The notes beneath the pieces were generated by a model. It did no database searches, had not been told where the DNA came from, and was given only the letters and a program-made list of their open reading frames with translations. From NCBI RefSeq assembly GCF_000986785.1, contig NZ_LAYY01000019.1, positions 1-64,000 of the forward strand: 64,000 nucleotides of DNA, given 5' to 3'. The stretch's first letter is position 1. Every line of letters starts with the position of its first letter. The position numbers and the translations under genes were made by a program. This document shows positions 16,004-23,897 of this stretch, in pieces. Origin of the DNA: Mesobacillus campisalis (GTDB taxonomy: Bacteria > Bacillota > Bacilli > Bacillales > Cytobacillaceae).

Positions 16004-17269
16004 ATGTTGGAGAGAAGAACGCCTATCCAGATTGGTGAAGCTGTAAAAAAAGTGATGGAGTATAAAATAGAGGGAAGAACAGAACGGGTATCAATCAATG
16101 AAAGCTTTGGAAGATTCCTGTCGGAGGACCTGACGGCAACGAGCGATGTCCCCCATTTTGACAGGGCGCCATACGATGGATACGCAATCCGGTCTGAAGA
16201 CACGAAAGAAGCCTCACAGGCAAACCCGGTGCGGTTTGAAGTCGTTGATCATATCGGAGCCGGCATGCTTTCCGATAAGGAGCTCGGACCGTTCCAGGCG
16301 GTTCGGATTATGACAGGCGCCCAGATGCCGGCTGGCTCGGATGCTGTCGTCATGCTTGAACTCACCAAAGAATCCGAGCAGGCAGGAAGGAATTATATGT
16401 CGGTGAAAAAGGTGCATAAGCATGGCGAAAATATATCCTATCGGGGAGAAGATGCAAAACAGGGCGAAGTTCTGGTGAAAAAAGGAACTTATATCAATCC
16501 TGGCATTCAAGCGATGCTCGCCACTTTTGGCTATGCACAGGTTCCGGTTGCCAAAAAACCTGTGGTGGGTCTTTACGCTACCGGAACTGAGCTTTTGGAA
16601 GTAGATGAGCCACTGGTTCCGGGAAAAATCCGCAACAGCAATTCCTATATGATCTCCGCGCAAATTCAGCGGGCTGGAGCGGAGGTCAAATATTTCGGGC
16701 AGCTTCCCGACGAATTTGATACCTGCTTTGAAGCCGTCAGGGAAGCGATTGACGAAGTGGATATCTTTATCACAACAGGAGGCGTATCGGTCGGTGATTT
16801 TGATTATTTGCCGCAGATATATGAAAAGCTGGGCGCCGAGGTTCTTTTCAATAAGGTTGCCATGAGGCCGGGCAGCGTCACCACCGTGGCGCAGTTAAAT
16901 GGTAAACTGCTGTTCGGACTATCTGGCAATCCTTCAGCATGTTATGTAGGATTTGAATTATTTGCAAGGCCTGTCATCCGGAATATGCTTTTCTCCAACA
17001 ATGTTCATCTTCGCAAGGAGAAAGCGATTCTCGACGCCGATTTCCCTAAGGCCAATCCATTCACACGTTTTGTCAGAAGCTCGCTTACAATCCAGGACGG
17101 GAAACTGGTTGTTTCGCCAAGCGGACTGGATAAGTCGAATATCATCATGAGCCTGGCCGGCGCTAATTCGTTAATGATCCTGCCAGGAGGCACCAGGGGG
17201 TTTGAGCGCGGAACAGCCGTGGATGTCCTTTTGCTCGAGGAGCAGACAGGCAGTGAATGGCCTTGGTGA
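16004..17269 (+). CDS. moeA: Molybdopterin molybdenumtransferase MoeA
   Basis: The 421-residue enzyme inserts molybdate into adenylylated molybdopterin. Signature segments are DVPHFDRAPYDGYAI, IMTGAQMPAGSDAVV, the MoCF-binding block ITTGGVSVGDFDY near residue 265, and LFGLSGNPSACYVGFELF. The start was chosen at ATG after AGGAGCTGAAGAT. A longer in-frame start at 15890 is unlikely because a promoter-like -10 TATAAT lies inside it at 15953-15958. The 3' end overlaps mobB by 13 bases, so the two are one operon. Confidence 0.94.
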   Translation: MLERRTPIQIGEAVKKVMEYKIEGRTERVSINESFGRFLSEDLTATSDVPHFDRAPYDGYAIRSEDTKEASQANPVRFEVVDHIGAGMLSDKELGPFQAVRIMTGAQMPAGSDAVVMLELTKESEQAGRNYMSVKKVHKHGENISYRGEDAKQGEVLVKKGTYINPGIQAMLATFGYAQVPVAKKPVVGLYATGTELLEVDEPLVPGKIRNSNSYMISAQIQRAGAEVKYFGQLPDEFDTCFEAVREAIDEVDIFITTGGVSVGDFDYLPQIYEKLGAEVLFNKVAMRPGSVTTVAQLNGKLLFGLSGNPSACYVGFELFARPVIRNMLFSNNVHLRKEKAILDADFPKANPFTRFVRSSLTIQDGKLVVSPSGLDKSNIIMSLAGANSLMILPGGTRGFERGTAVDVLLLEEQTGSEWPW

Positions 17270-17793
17270 AGCCTGTCATCTTCCAGATTGTTGGATACCA
17301 GGATAGCGGGAAAACTACTGCCATGATGAACTTGATTGCAAGGCTGTCAATACAAGGATACCAGGTTGCCACCATCAAACACCATGGCCATGGAGGGAAG
17401 CCCGACCTCTCCGAAAAGAAGGATTCTGGACGGCATGTAAAGGCTGGGGCCCTGGCCTCCCTGATCGAAGGGGATGGACGGGTCCTTTTGCAGGCAGAAA
17501 AACAGCAATGGGGCATTCAGGAGCAGTTGAAGCTTTTATCTGTTCTATCACCTGACATTGTTCTGATTGAAGGCCATAAACATGAGGCATTCCCAAAAGC
17601 TGTCCTGCTCAGGGATGAAAATGACCTTCACCTGCTGGATGAACTGACCAACATTAAGGTGGCTGCCTGGAGGGAACCAAAATTAGGAAGCCTGGACGGA
17701 CAAACGGCCTGTCCTTTATTTTCGGTAATGGCAGAAGCCTATGCGTGGATTGAGGATTATTTAAAACAGGAGGCAGCAATCCTGGACAATTGA
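17257..17793 (+). CDS. mobB: Molybdopterin-guanine dinucleotide biosynthesis protein MobB
   Basis: The 178-residue P-loop GTP-binding protein has Walker A in GYQDSGKTT (residues ~9-17), the conserved IKHHGHGG segment and DIVLIEGHKHE. It assists MobA in making the MGD or bis-MGD form of the cofactor. It starts inside the end of moeA with a 13-base overlap, so translation is coupled. No mobA is in the window. Confidence 0.93.
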   Translation: MALVKPVIFQIVGYQDSGKTTAMMNLIARLSIQGYQVATIKHHGHGGKPDLSEKKDSGRHVKAGALASLIEGDGRVLLQAEKQQWGIQEQLKLLSVLSPDIVLIEGHKHEAFPKAVLLRDENDLHLLDELTNIKVAAWREPKLGSLDGQTACPLFSVMAEAYAWIEDYLKQEAAILDN

Positions 17794-17932
17794 TTGTATT
17801 CCATGTTCACATAAAAGAAAATAAAAGTTCGGAATTTGTTCATATCGGCGACTTTTCTCACTGTGCCTGCCTGCTCTGCCAGATAAAATGTTAGTGAGAC
17901 AGATGGTTTACTACGTGGTAGAGGTGAGCAAC

Positions 17933-18355
17933 GTGGAAATAGAAAAATTGTTACTTTGGATTGTATTTCCGTACATGGTCGTGGCTATATTCGGCATGGG
18001 TGTAATTTGGCAGTTTGACACACCGGCAGGAACAAATGCTTCTTCCATTCCGGAACGGATTTTAACCCGTTCACTAAAGTGTCTGCTTATTTTATGCACG
18101 ATTACAGGAGTGGGGCTTATCCATTTCACTGACGAATTCACCAGGCTGCTGTTATGGCTGCTGAGCCTGCTTCAATTAAGGCCTGACTTGAATTTGATCC
18201 TGAATGCGTCCCTGCTTTCAAAAATGCATTTTATCATCGTCTTTGTATTTTTGCTGGCATTGGCTTTTACGAATAAAATGGCTTATATCATAAAGCCGCA
18301 TTTATACATTAAGAGATTGCATATCAAGCTTCGGCTGGTTAGAAGGCACCTGTAA
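17933..18355 (+). CDS. Short NarI-like membrane protein
   Basis: The 140-residue protein has four hydrophobic segments: LLLWIVFPYMVVAIFGMGVIW (6-26), LKCLLILCTITGVGLIHF (48-65), TRLLLWLLSLLQL (70-82) and FIIVFVFLLALAF (100-112). The N-terminus and the MH...TNKMAYIIKPHLYIKR end resemble the nitrate reductase gamma subunit NarI, but NarI is about 220 residues and uses four histidines for two hemes. Here only H64 and H99 lie in or next to membrane segments. It may bind one heme or none. The start is a GTG after AGAGGTGAG. Its place behind mobB supports a role in nitrate respiration, but the function is inferred and uncertain. Confidence 0.62.
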   Translation: MEIEKLLLWIVFPYMVVAIFGMGVIWQFDTPAGTNASSIPERILTRSLKCLLILCTITGVGLIHFTDEFTRLLLWLLSLLQLRPDLNLILNASLLSKMHFIIVFVFLLALAFTNKMAYIIKPHLYIKRLHIKLRLVRRHL

Positions 18356-18395
18356 TGGTGTCTTTTTTATTGATAGGTATAACTTTTGGCACTTA

Positions 18396-18582
18396 GAAAA
18401 CTGTCCAGCTCCAGCGCCTAGCCAGTTTTCATCCTTGAATTAACTTCCTCGATTATCTTGCGAGAAGCGGAGCTTTGAGCAGCTCGAGTCATAAGCCACT
18501 CCAGAATTGAAGGCAAAGAGCGCCTTCTATTCTGGAGCGTCTTATGCTGGTCGGGGCTGGGCAAGGCGCTTACGCTTTTCTT
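18396..18582. repeat. Dispersed Bacillaceae hairpin element, copy B, with internal insert
   Basis: This is the same element as at 11053, from CTGTCCAGCTCCAGCGCCTAGCC to GGCAAGGCGCTTACGCTTTTC. It carries about 63 extra bases (about 18424-18487) between the left arm and the central stem GTCATAAGCC...GGTCG. The central stem has two mismatches relative to copy A. It lies between the NarI-like gene and ywiC. Confidence 0.85.
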
Positions 18583-18620
18583 TGACAATTCGGTGTCAAT
18601 GCTAGTTTGGAACCTGGAAA

Positions 18621-18664
18621 TGTGATGTGCTTCACATTTTTTGCGTTTCCAAGTGGTTTATAGT
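18621..18664 (+). promoter_or_regulatory. Fnr box (perfect) and -10 element for ywiC
   Basis: TGTGATGTGCTTCACA (18621-18636) is a perfect TGTGA-N6-TCACA, extended to AAATGTGA/TCACATTT. The -10 TATAGT is at 18659-18664, about 30 bp from the box centre. The leader would be about 26 bases. Confidence 0.87.
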
Positions 18665-18695
18665 AAGTATAGAAACACACAAGGGAGTGACTGTT

Positions 18696-19412
18696 GTGAA
18701 ATTGTTTATGCCAAAGCAGCACGGTGCGTGGGCGATGTTGATCATTCCATTTTGGCTTGGGGCAGCCGCAACTGAAATTGTCTGGCAGCATATCCCGTTT
18801 TTCATCGGCTGGCTCTTCCTATACTTGGCAACTTATCCAATGCTGCTCTTATTTAAAAAGAAGAAAGCGGCCTTTTATCGGAAATGGACGTTCATTTACC
18901 TTATCCCATCCTTGCTTTTATTAATGATTCCCTTGTTCACAACACCGTCAATTGTCTATTTTGGCTTAGCCATGATTCCTTTCTTTATAGTCAATGCCTA
19001 CTTTTCCAGCCGGAACCAGGACCGGGCACTCCTTAATGATTTTAGTGCCGTGATTACTTTTGGAATTGCCGGCCTGGCAAGCAGCTATCTGCCTGAAGCG
19101 GTCATTACAGAAGGAGCTGTGCTGGCCTTTGCAGCTTCAGTGCTTTTCTTTATCGGCAGCACCTTTTATGTGAAGTCGATGGTCAGGGAGAAGAAGAATG
19201 GGAACTTTAAATATATCTCATGGACCTATCACGTTGTTGTTCCGGTCCTCTGGCTGGCAGCCGGGGAATGGATTGCGGCATTCGCCTTTGTGCCCAGCTT
19301 GGCGAGAGCAGTATATTTTCACGGAAAACAATTGGGTATCATGAAATTGGGGATTTATGAAATTATCAATGCTGTAGGGTTCTTCATTATCATGATTATT
19401 GCAATTATATAG
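18696..19412 (+). CDS. ywiC: YwiC family membrane protein
   Basis: The 238-residue protein begins VKLFMPKQHGAWAMLIIPFWLG, the highly conserved YwiC N-terminus, and has about seven to eight membrane segments. In B. subtilis ywiC lies between fnr and narGHJI and is under Fnr control. The perfect Fnr box here fits that. The function of YwiC is not established; its place suggests a role in anaerobic nitrate metabolism at the membrane. The start is a GTG 8 bases after AAGGGAG. Confidence 0.9.
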   Translation: MKLFMPKQHGAWAMLIIPFWLGAAATEIVWQHIPFFIGWLFLYLATYPMLLLFKKKKAAFYRKWTFIYLIPSLLLLMIPLFTTPSIVYFGLAMIPFFIVNAYFSSRNQDRALLNDFSAVITFGIAGLASSYLPEAVITEGAVLAFAASVLFFIGSTFYVKSMVREKKNGNFKYISWTYHVVVPVLWLAAGEWIAAFAFVPSLARAVYFHGKQLGIMKLGIYEIINAVGFFIIMIIAII

Positions 19413-19426
19413 ACTACAGGAGTGAA

Positions 19427-19463
19427 AAACAGCCAGGCGCGGACTACGCCGGGCTGTTTTTTT
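19427..19463 (+). terminator. Terminator of ywiC
   Basis: AACAGCCAGGCG and CGCCGGGCTGTT pair around CGGACTA, followed by T8. Confidence 0.88.
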
Positions 19464-19496
19464 TGAAATAAAGTATATGGAATTTTAAGAAATCAG

Positions 19497-19574
19497 TTGC
19501 GTTATTTGAAAGTAGTTCTTATAATAAGAAGAATAAAAATTAATAATTATAAGTTTCGTTGTTTATTTATTCAT
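19497..19574 (+). promoter_or_regulatory. argC promoter with two ArgR (AhrC)-type boxes
   Basis: The -35 TTGCGT (19497-19502) and -10 TATAAT (19520-19525) are spaced by 17 bases. GAATAAAAATTAAT (19531-19544) overlaps the expected start site. TTTATTTATTCAT (19562-19574) is the inverse orientation. Both resemble the ARG-box core TGAATAAAAATTCA, as expected for arginine repression by ArgR/AhrC. Confidence 0.72.
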
Positions 19575-19597
19575 ACGCGACTGAGAGGAGGAACAGA

Positions 19598-20635
19598 GTG
19601 AAAGTTTCGGTAATAGGAACAACAGGATATGGTGGAGGAGAGTTGATCAGGATATTGCATAATCATCCTGTTTTTCAAATTCACTCAGTCCACTCTTCCA
19701 GGGATGAGGCGGCTATAACAGATGAATTTCCTCATCTGGCAGGAATTTTTGAACACTCCCTAAAAAAAATTGATCCCGGAACAATCGCGGAGGAGGCCGA
19801 CCTTGTATTCCTGGCAACCCCGTCAAGGATATCCGGAGAGCTTGCCAAGGCCTTTGCAGGAAAAGATATTCAGGTAATTGACTTATCAGGAGATCTTAGG
19901 CTTTCCAGTCCTGAAGAGTACGAAAAATGGTATAAACACAAACCAGTGGAGAAAAGCATCATCAATCAGGCTGTATACGGCTTGAGTGAATGGAATAGTG
20001 AAAAGATCAGGAGCGCTAAAATTATCGCTAATCCAGGGTGCTATCCGACGGCAGCACTACTGGGCCTGGGGCCCGTTGCCGAAGCAGGCCTGATTGATCC
20101 TGCTGCAGGGATCATCATTGACGCCAAGTCAGGTGTATCAGGAGCAGGCAAAACCCTTTCAAGGGTAAGTGCCTTTGCCGAGATGAACGATAACTTCAGA
20201 ATTTACAAAGTGAATGAGCACCAGCATATTCCGGAAATTGAGCAGCAGCTCAAACAATGGGATGCTAAAACTTCGCCGATAACGTTCAGCACCCACCTTT
20301 TGCCTCTTACAAGAGGAATCATGGCAACCATGTACGTTCAATTGAAAAGGGAGCTGAAAACCTCTGAATTGTTAGATTTGTATCAGGAGACCTATAGCCG
20401 CCACCACTTTGTCAGGGTTAGAAAAGAAGGGGATTTTCCCGCCATTAAGGAAGTGAGCGGCAGCAACTTTTGCGACATCGGCCTTCATGCTGATCCTCGG
20501 ACAGGAAGGCTCACCATCGTTTCCGTAATTGATAATTTGATGAAAGGTGCTGCCGGCCAGGCAGTGCAAAATGCAAACCTAATGAACGGCTTGGATGAAA
20601 AAGAAGGATTGGGCTTCATCCCGATCTATCCTTAA
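19598..20635 (+). CDS. argC: N-acetyl-gamma-glutamyl-phosphate reductase
   Basis: The 345-residue enzyme starts at GTG after GAGGAGGAACAGA and has the N-terminal Rossmann motif VIGTTGYGGGEL. The active-site cysteine lies in IANPGCYPTAALLGLGP near residue 150, and the conserved HQHIPEIEQQL and THLLPLTRGI follow. It reduces N-acetylglutamyl phosphate to the semialdehyde with NADPH, the third arginine step. It is the first gene of a seven-gene operon argC-argJ-argB-argD-carA-carB-argF, in the same order as in B. subtilis. Confidence 0.96.
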   Translation: MKVSVIGTTGYGGGELIRILHNHPVFQIHSVHSSRDEAAITDEFPHLAGIFEHSLKKIDPGTIAEEADLVFLATPSRISGELAKAFAGKDIQVIDLSGDLRLSSPEEYEKWYKHKPVEKSIINQAVYGLSEWNSEKIRSAKIIANPGCYPTAALLGLGPVAEAGLIDPAAGIIIDAKSGVSGAGKTLSRVSAFAEMNDNFRIYKVNEHQHIPEIEQQLKQWDAKTSPITFSTHLLPLTRGIMATMYVQLKRELKTSELLDLYQETYSRHHFVRVRKEGDFPAIKEVSGSNFCDIGLHADPRTGRLTIVSVIDNLMKGAAGQAVQNANLMNGLDEKEGLGFIPIYP

Positions 20636-20645
20636 GGAGGATGCA

Positions 20646-21881
20646 ATGAAACAGGCTTTGACAGAGAAAGAGATTATTAGAAAAGTAGAATCAGGCGGTG
20701 TGTTAAGCCCAAAAGGGTACTTGGCAGGGGGAGTCCATGCCGGACTGCGTTACAACAAGCTCGATATTGGAGTCATAATCAGCGAAAAACCGGCCAGCTG
20801 TGCAGCAGTCTATACAACAAGCCATTTTCAGGCGGCTCCCTTGTGGGTGACAAGGGACAGCATCTCTAGTGAAGGCCTAATCCAGGCTGTGATTGTCAAT
20901 AGTGCGTGCGCCAATGCGTGTACTGGCCAAAAAGGGCTGGAGGATGCCTACAAAATGCGGGCGCTGGCCTCGGAAGCATTCAAGGTGGCACAACATCATA
21001 TTGCCGTGGCATCGACCGGGGTCATCGGTGAATTTCTTCCAATGGAGAAGATTGAGGCTGGGATTAAGGCACTGGTACCGGGAAGCTCCGAAAAGAATGC
21101 CCAGGACTTTCAGACGGCAATCCTTACAACCGATACGGTAATGAAAAGCTGCTGCTACAGTGCGGAGATAGACGGTAAGCTTGTTCATGCAGGGGGAGCG
21201 GCCAAAGGTTCCGGGATGATTCACCCTAATATGGCGACAATGCTGGGCTTTATCACAACAGATGCAAGCATTTCGACTGAACACCTGCATTCTGCGCTGA
21301 AGGAAGTAACAGATGTAACCTTTAACCAAATTACGGTCGACGGAGATACATCAACGAATGATATGGTACTGGTGATGGCGAACGGCGAGGCAGGCACGAA
21401 AGAGCTTACCCCGGACCATCCGGACTGGACCATTTTTGTAGACCTTTTAAAGGCAAATTGCGAAGACTTGGCAAAGCAGATTGCCCGGGACGGCGAGGGG
21501 GCAACCAAACTGATCGAGGTTACTGTAAGCGGAGCGGGTTCAAATGAAGATGCCCGGACGATAGCCAAACAGATTGTCGGTTCCAATCTCGTCAAAACCG
21601 CCGTTTTTGGAGAAGATGCTAACTGGGGCCGGATCATTGGAGCTGTCGGCCAGGCGGATGCGATTGTGGGTCCCGGAAATGTTGACATCCAACTGGGAGA
21701 CATTCTGATGCTGAAGGGCAGTACACCCGTCGAATTTTCGGAGGAAGAAGCCAAGGCTTACCTTGAGAATGAGACCGTTGAAATTAAAGTCAATCTTAAT
21801 GGGGGTGCCGGTAAAGGCATGGCATGGGGCTGTGACCTAAGCTATGATTATGTGAAAATCAACGCCAGCTACCGGACATAG
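20646..21881 (+). CDS. argJ: Bifunctional ornithine acetyltransferase/N-acetylglutamate synthase
   Basis: The 411-residue precursor is cleaved autocatalytically before the Thr in HPNMATMLGFITTD (about residue 194-201) to alpha and beta chains. It transfers acetyl from N-acetylornithine to glutamate, which closes the acetyl cycle. An enzyme of this type may also use acetyl-CoA. The start was set at ATG after TAAGGAGGATGCA, ten bases past the argC stop; longer in-frame starts lie inside argC. VDGDTSTNDM and EDANWGRIIGAVG are conserved blocks. Confidence 0.95.
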   Translation: MKQALTEKEIIRKVESGGVLSPKGYLAGGVHAGLRYNKLDIGVIISEKPASCAAVYTTSHFQAAPLWVTRDSISSEGLIQAVIVNSACANACTGQKGLEDAYKMRALASEAFKVAQHHIAVASTGVIGEFLPMEKIEAGIKALVPGSSEKNAQDFQTAILTTDTVMKSCCYSAEIDGKLVHAGGAAKGSGMIHPNMATMLGFITTDASISTEHLHSALKEVTDVTFNQITVDGDTSTNDMVLVMANGEAGTKELTPDHPDWTIFVDLLKANCEDLAKQIARDGEGATKLIEVTVSGAGSNEDARTIAKQIVGSNLVKTAVFGEDANWGRIIGAVGQADAIVGPGNVDIQLGDILMLKGSTPVEFSEEEAKAYLENETVEIKVNLNGGAGKGMAWGCDLSYDYVKINASYRT

Positions 21882-21889
21882 GAGGGCAT

Positions 21890-22669
21890 ATGCAAAAGAA
21901 AAAAATCGTCATCAAATGCGGCGGCAGTGTCATTGATGAATTATCTTCCGCCTTTTTCGGGAGTATCGCTTCCCTTATGAACCATGGGTACGAACCTGTA
22001 ATTGTCCACGGGGGCGGTCCAGCAATTAATGCAATGCTTGAACTTTACCAGATAGAACCAAAGTTTAACAACGGTCTCAGGGTAACCTGCGAAAAAACGA
22101 TGGAAGTTGTCGAACTGGTCCTTTCTGGTAAAACCAACCGTCAGCTGGTTCATTTGCTGGAGGAAAACGGCCTGGATGCGATTGGGCTAAACGGCAGTGA
22201 CAGCAAATGCCTGGTGGCAGATTACATTAATAAAGCGGAACTGGGACTTGTTGGCCAAATTACAATGGTTAATGGCAGCATCATTTCGAAATTGACAGAA
22301 GAAGGCCTCATCCCGGTTATCACGCCAGTAGCTGTTTCAGAAGACGGTTCGCGCCTTAATATCAATGCGGATTATGCTGCTGCAGCAGTGGCAAAGGCGA
22401 TTGGTGCGGACAGGTGCCTGTTTGTGACCAATGTAGACGGAATTATGATTGAGGGGAGCCTGATTGCCGAAGCATCGGTTTCCGAAATTAAATCCTATGT
22501 ATCTAAAGGGCATATTTACGGCGGAATGATTCCAAAGGTGGAATCGGCTGTTTCGGTCCTGGAAACAGGAATAGACAAGGTCATGATCGTTTCCGGCAAG
22601 AAGGAGTTTTACCAAAATGAAAATTGGTCCGGAACCGCCATTACCGGAAAAGCGGGGGTGTTGAAATGA
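21890..22669 (+). CDS. argB: Acetylglutamate kinase
   Basis: The 259-residue amino acid kinase phosphorylates N-acetylglutamate. KCGGSVID at residues 7-14 and VHGGGPAINAML near 41 form the nucleotide and substrate sites. ISKLTEEGLIPVITPV and NADYAAAAVAKAIGAD are conserved. RBS GGAGGGCAT precedes the start. Its stop overlaps the argD start (ATGA). Confidence 0.96.
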   Translation: MQKKKIVIKCGGSVIDELSSAFFGSIASLMNHGYEPVIVHGGGPAINAMLELYQIEPKFNNGLRVTCEKTMEVVELVLSGKTNRQLVHLLEENGLDAIGLNGSDSKCLVADYINKAELGLVGQITMVNGSIISKLTEEGLIPVITPVAVSEDGSRLNINADYAAAAVAKAIGADRCLFVTNVDGIMIEGSLIAEASVSEIKSYVSKGHIYGGMIPKVESAVSVLETGIDKVMIVSGKKEFYQNENWSGTAITGKAGVLK

Positions 22670-23823
22670 GCCATCTTTTTCCTACTTATCAGCGATGGGA
22701 AGTGGAGCCGGCCAGCGCACAAGGAACTTACCTGACAGGAAAAGACGGAAAGGAATACCTGGATTTTACTTCCGGAATTGGTGTTTGCAATCTTGGCCAT
22801 CGGCCACCACAGGTGGAGCTGGCCGTTTCAGGGCAGTTAAAGGAATATTGGCATGTTTCCAACCTGTTCCAGCAGGGAATCCAGGAGAAAGCAGCCAAGC
22901 TGCTGGCAGAAGCGTCCGGTCTGGATTATGTGTTCTTTTCCAATAGCGGGGCAGAGGCCAACGAGGCGGCAATAAAACTTGCACGAAAAGCAACCGGCAG
23001 GTCAAAAGTGATTTCTTTCATCAAGTCCTTCCATGGCCGTACATTCGGAACAATGGCGGCGACAGGGCAGGATAAAATTAAACAAGGTTTCGGGACAATG
23101 CTTGAAACGTTTGTGCACATTCCATTTAATGATGCAGAGGCATTGAAGAAGGAAATCGACGGAGAAACCGCTGCTGTCATCCTCGAAGTCATTCAGGGAG
23201 AGGGAGGCATCAATGTGGCTTCCAGCGAATTTTTATCAGCCGTTGAAGCTTCCTGCAAAGAGCATGGGGCACTGCTGATCATTGACGAGATACAAACAGG
23301 AGTCGGCCGGACAGGAAAAGCTTTTGCCTTCCAGCATTTTGCCCTGAAGCCTGATATCATAACAGTGGCAAAGGGACTTGGAAGCGGGTTCCCAATTGGT
23401 GCCATCGTTGGCAGCGCTGAACTGAAGGGTGCATTTGGGCCGGGGAGCCACGGGTCCACTTTTGGCGGAAATCCGATTTCCGTTTCGGCGGCAGTAGCCA
23501 CGATGGAAACGATTTTTGAGCCGGTGTTTTTAAAACAGGCCATGGATATGGGGAATTACTTATTTGAGAAAGCTGGAGAAAAGCTTGGCAGTCTGGAGGG
23601 AGTGCTCGCCATTAAAGGGATGGGGCTGATGGTCGGGATTGAAATTTCTGGCAATGTGCAAGAGACACTTGCGCTACTTAGAGAAAAAGGAATGCTCGCC
23701 CTGCCTGCAGGTGAAAATGTCATTCGATTGCTGCCTCCGCTGAATATGAGCCAGGAGGAAGCGGACAAAGCATTGAACCTGCTGGAAGAAACAATCACAG
23801 CGCTTGCTCCGGCGGCAAGTTAG
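22666..23823 (+). CDS. argD: Acetylornithine aminotransferase
   Basis: The 385-residue class III PLP-dependent aminotransferase has FFSNSGAEANEAAIKLAR, the IIDEIQTGVGRTG block with the PLP-contacting Asp, and the Schiff-base Lys in ITVAKGLGSGFPIGA. It makes N-acetylornithine from the semialdehyde with glutamate. The start overlaps the argB stop (ATGA), with GGGGGTG as RBS. Longer in-frame starts inside argB are rejected. Confidence 0.95.
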   Translation: MSHLFPTYQRWEVEPASAQGTYLTGKDGKEYLDFTSGIGVCNLGHRPPQVELAVSGQLKEYWHVSNLFQQGIQEKAAKLLAEASGLDYVFFSNSGAEANEAAIKLARKATGRSKVISFIKSFHGRTFGTMAATGQDKIKQGFGTMLETFVHIPFNDAEALKKEIDGETAAVILEVIQGEGGINVASSEFLSAVEASCKEHGALLIIDEIQTGVGRTGKAFAFQHFALKPDIITVAKGLGSGFPIGAIVGSAELKGAFGPGSHGSTFGGNPISVSAAVATMETIFEPVFLKQAMDMGNYLFEKAGEKLGSLEGVLAIKGMGLMVGIEISGNVQETLALLREKGMLALPAGENVIRLLPPLNMSQEEADKALNLLEETITALAPAAS

Positions 23824-23844
23824 CTGTATCTTTTTGGTCAAAAT

Positions 23845-23880
23845 TGAATAAATATCAATATATCTAAATAAATATTCATT
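23845..23880 (+). promoter_or_regulatory. ArgR-type operator pair upstream of carA
   Basis: TGAATAAATATCA (23845-23857) and, facing it, TAAATAAATATTCATT (23865-23880) resemble ARG boxes. They occupy the 74-base argD-carA gap, which suggests an internal arginine-repressed promoter for carAB-argF. Confidence 0.65.
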
Positions 23881-23897
23881 ATATACGAGGTGTGGGA

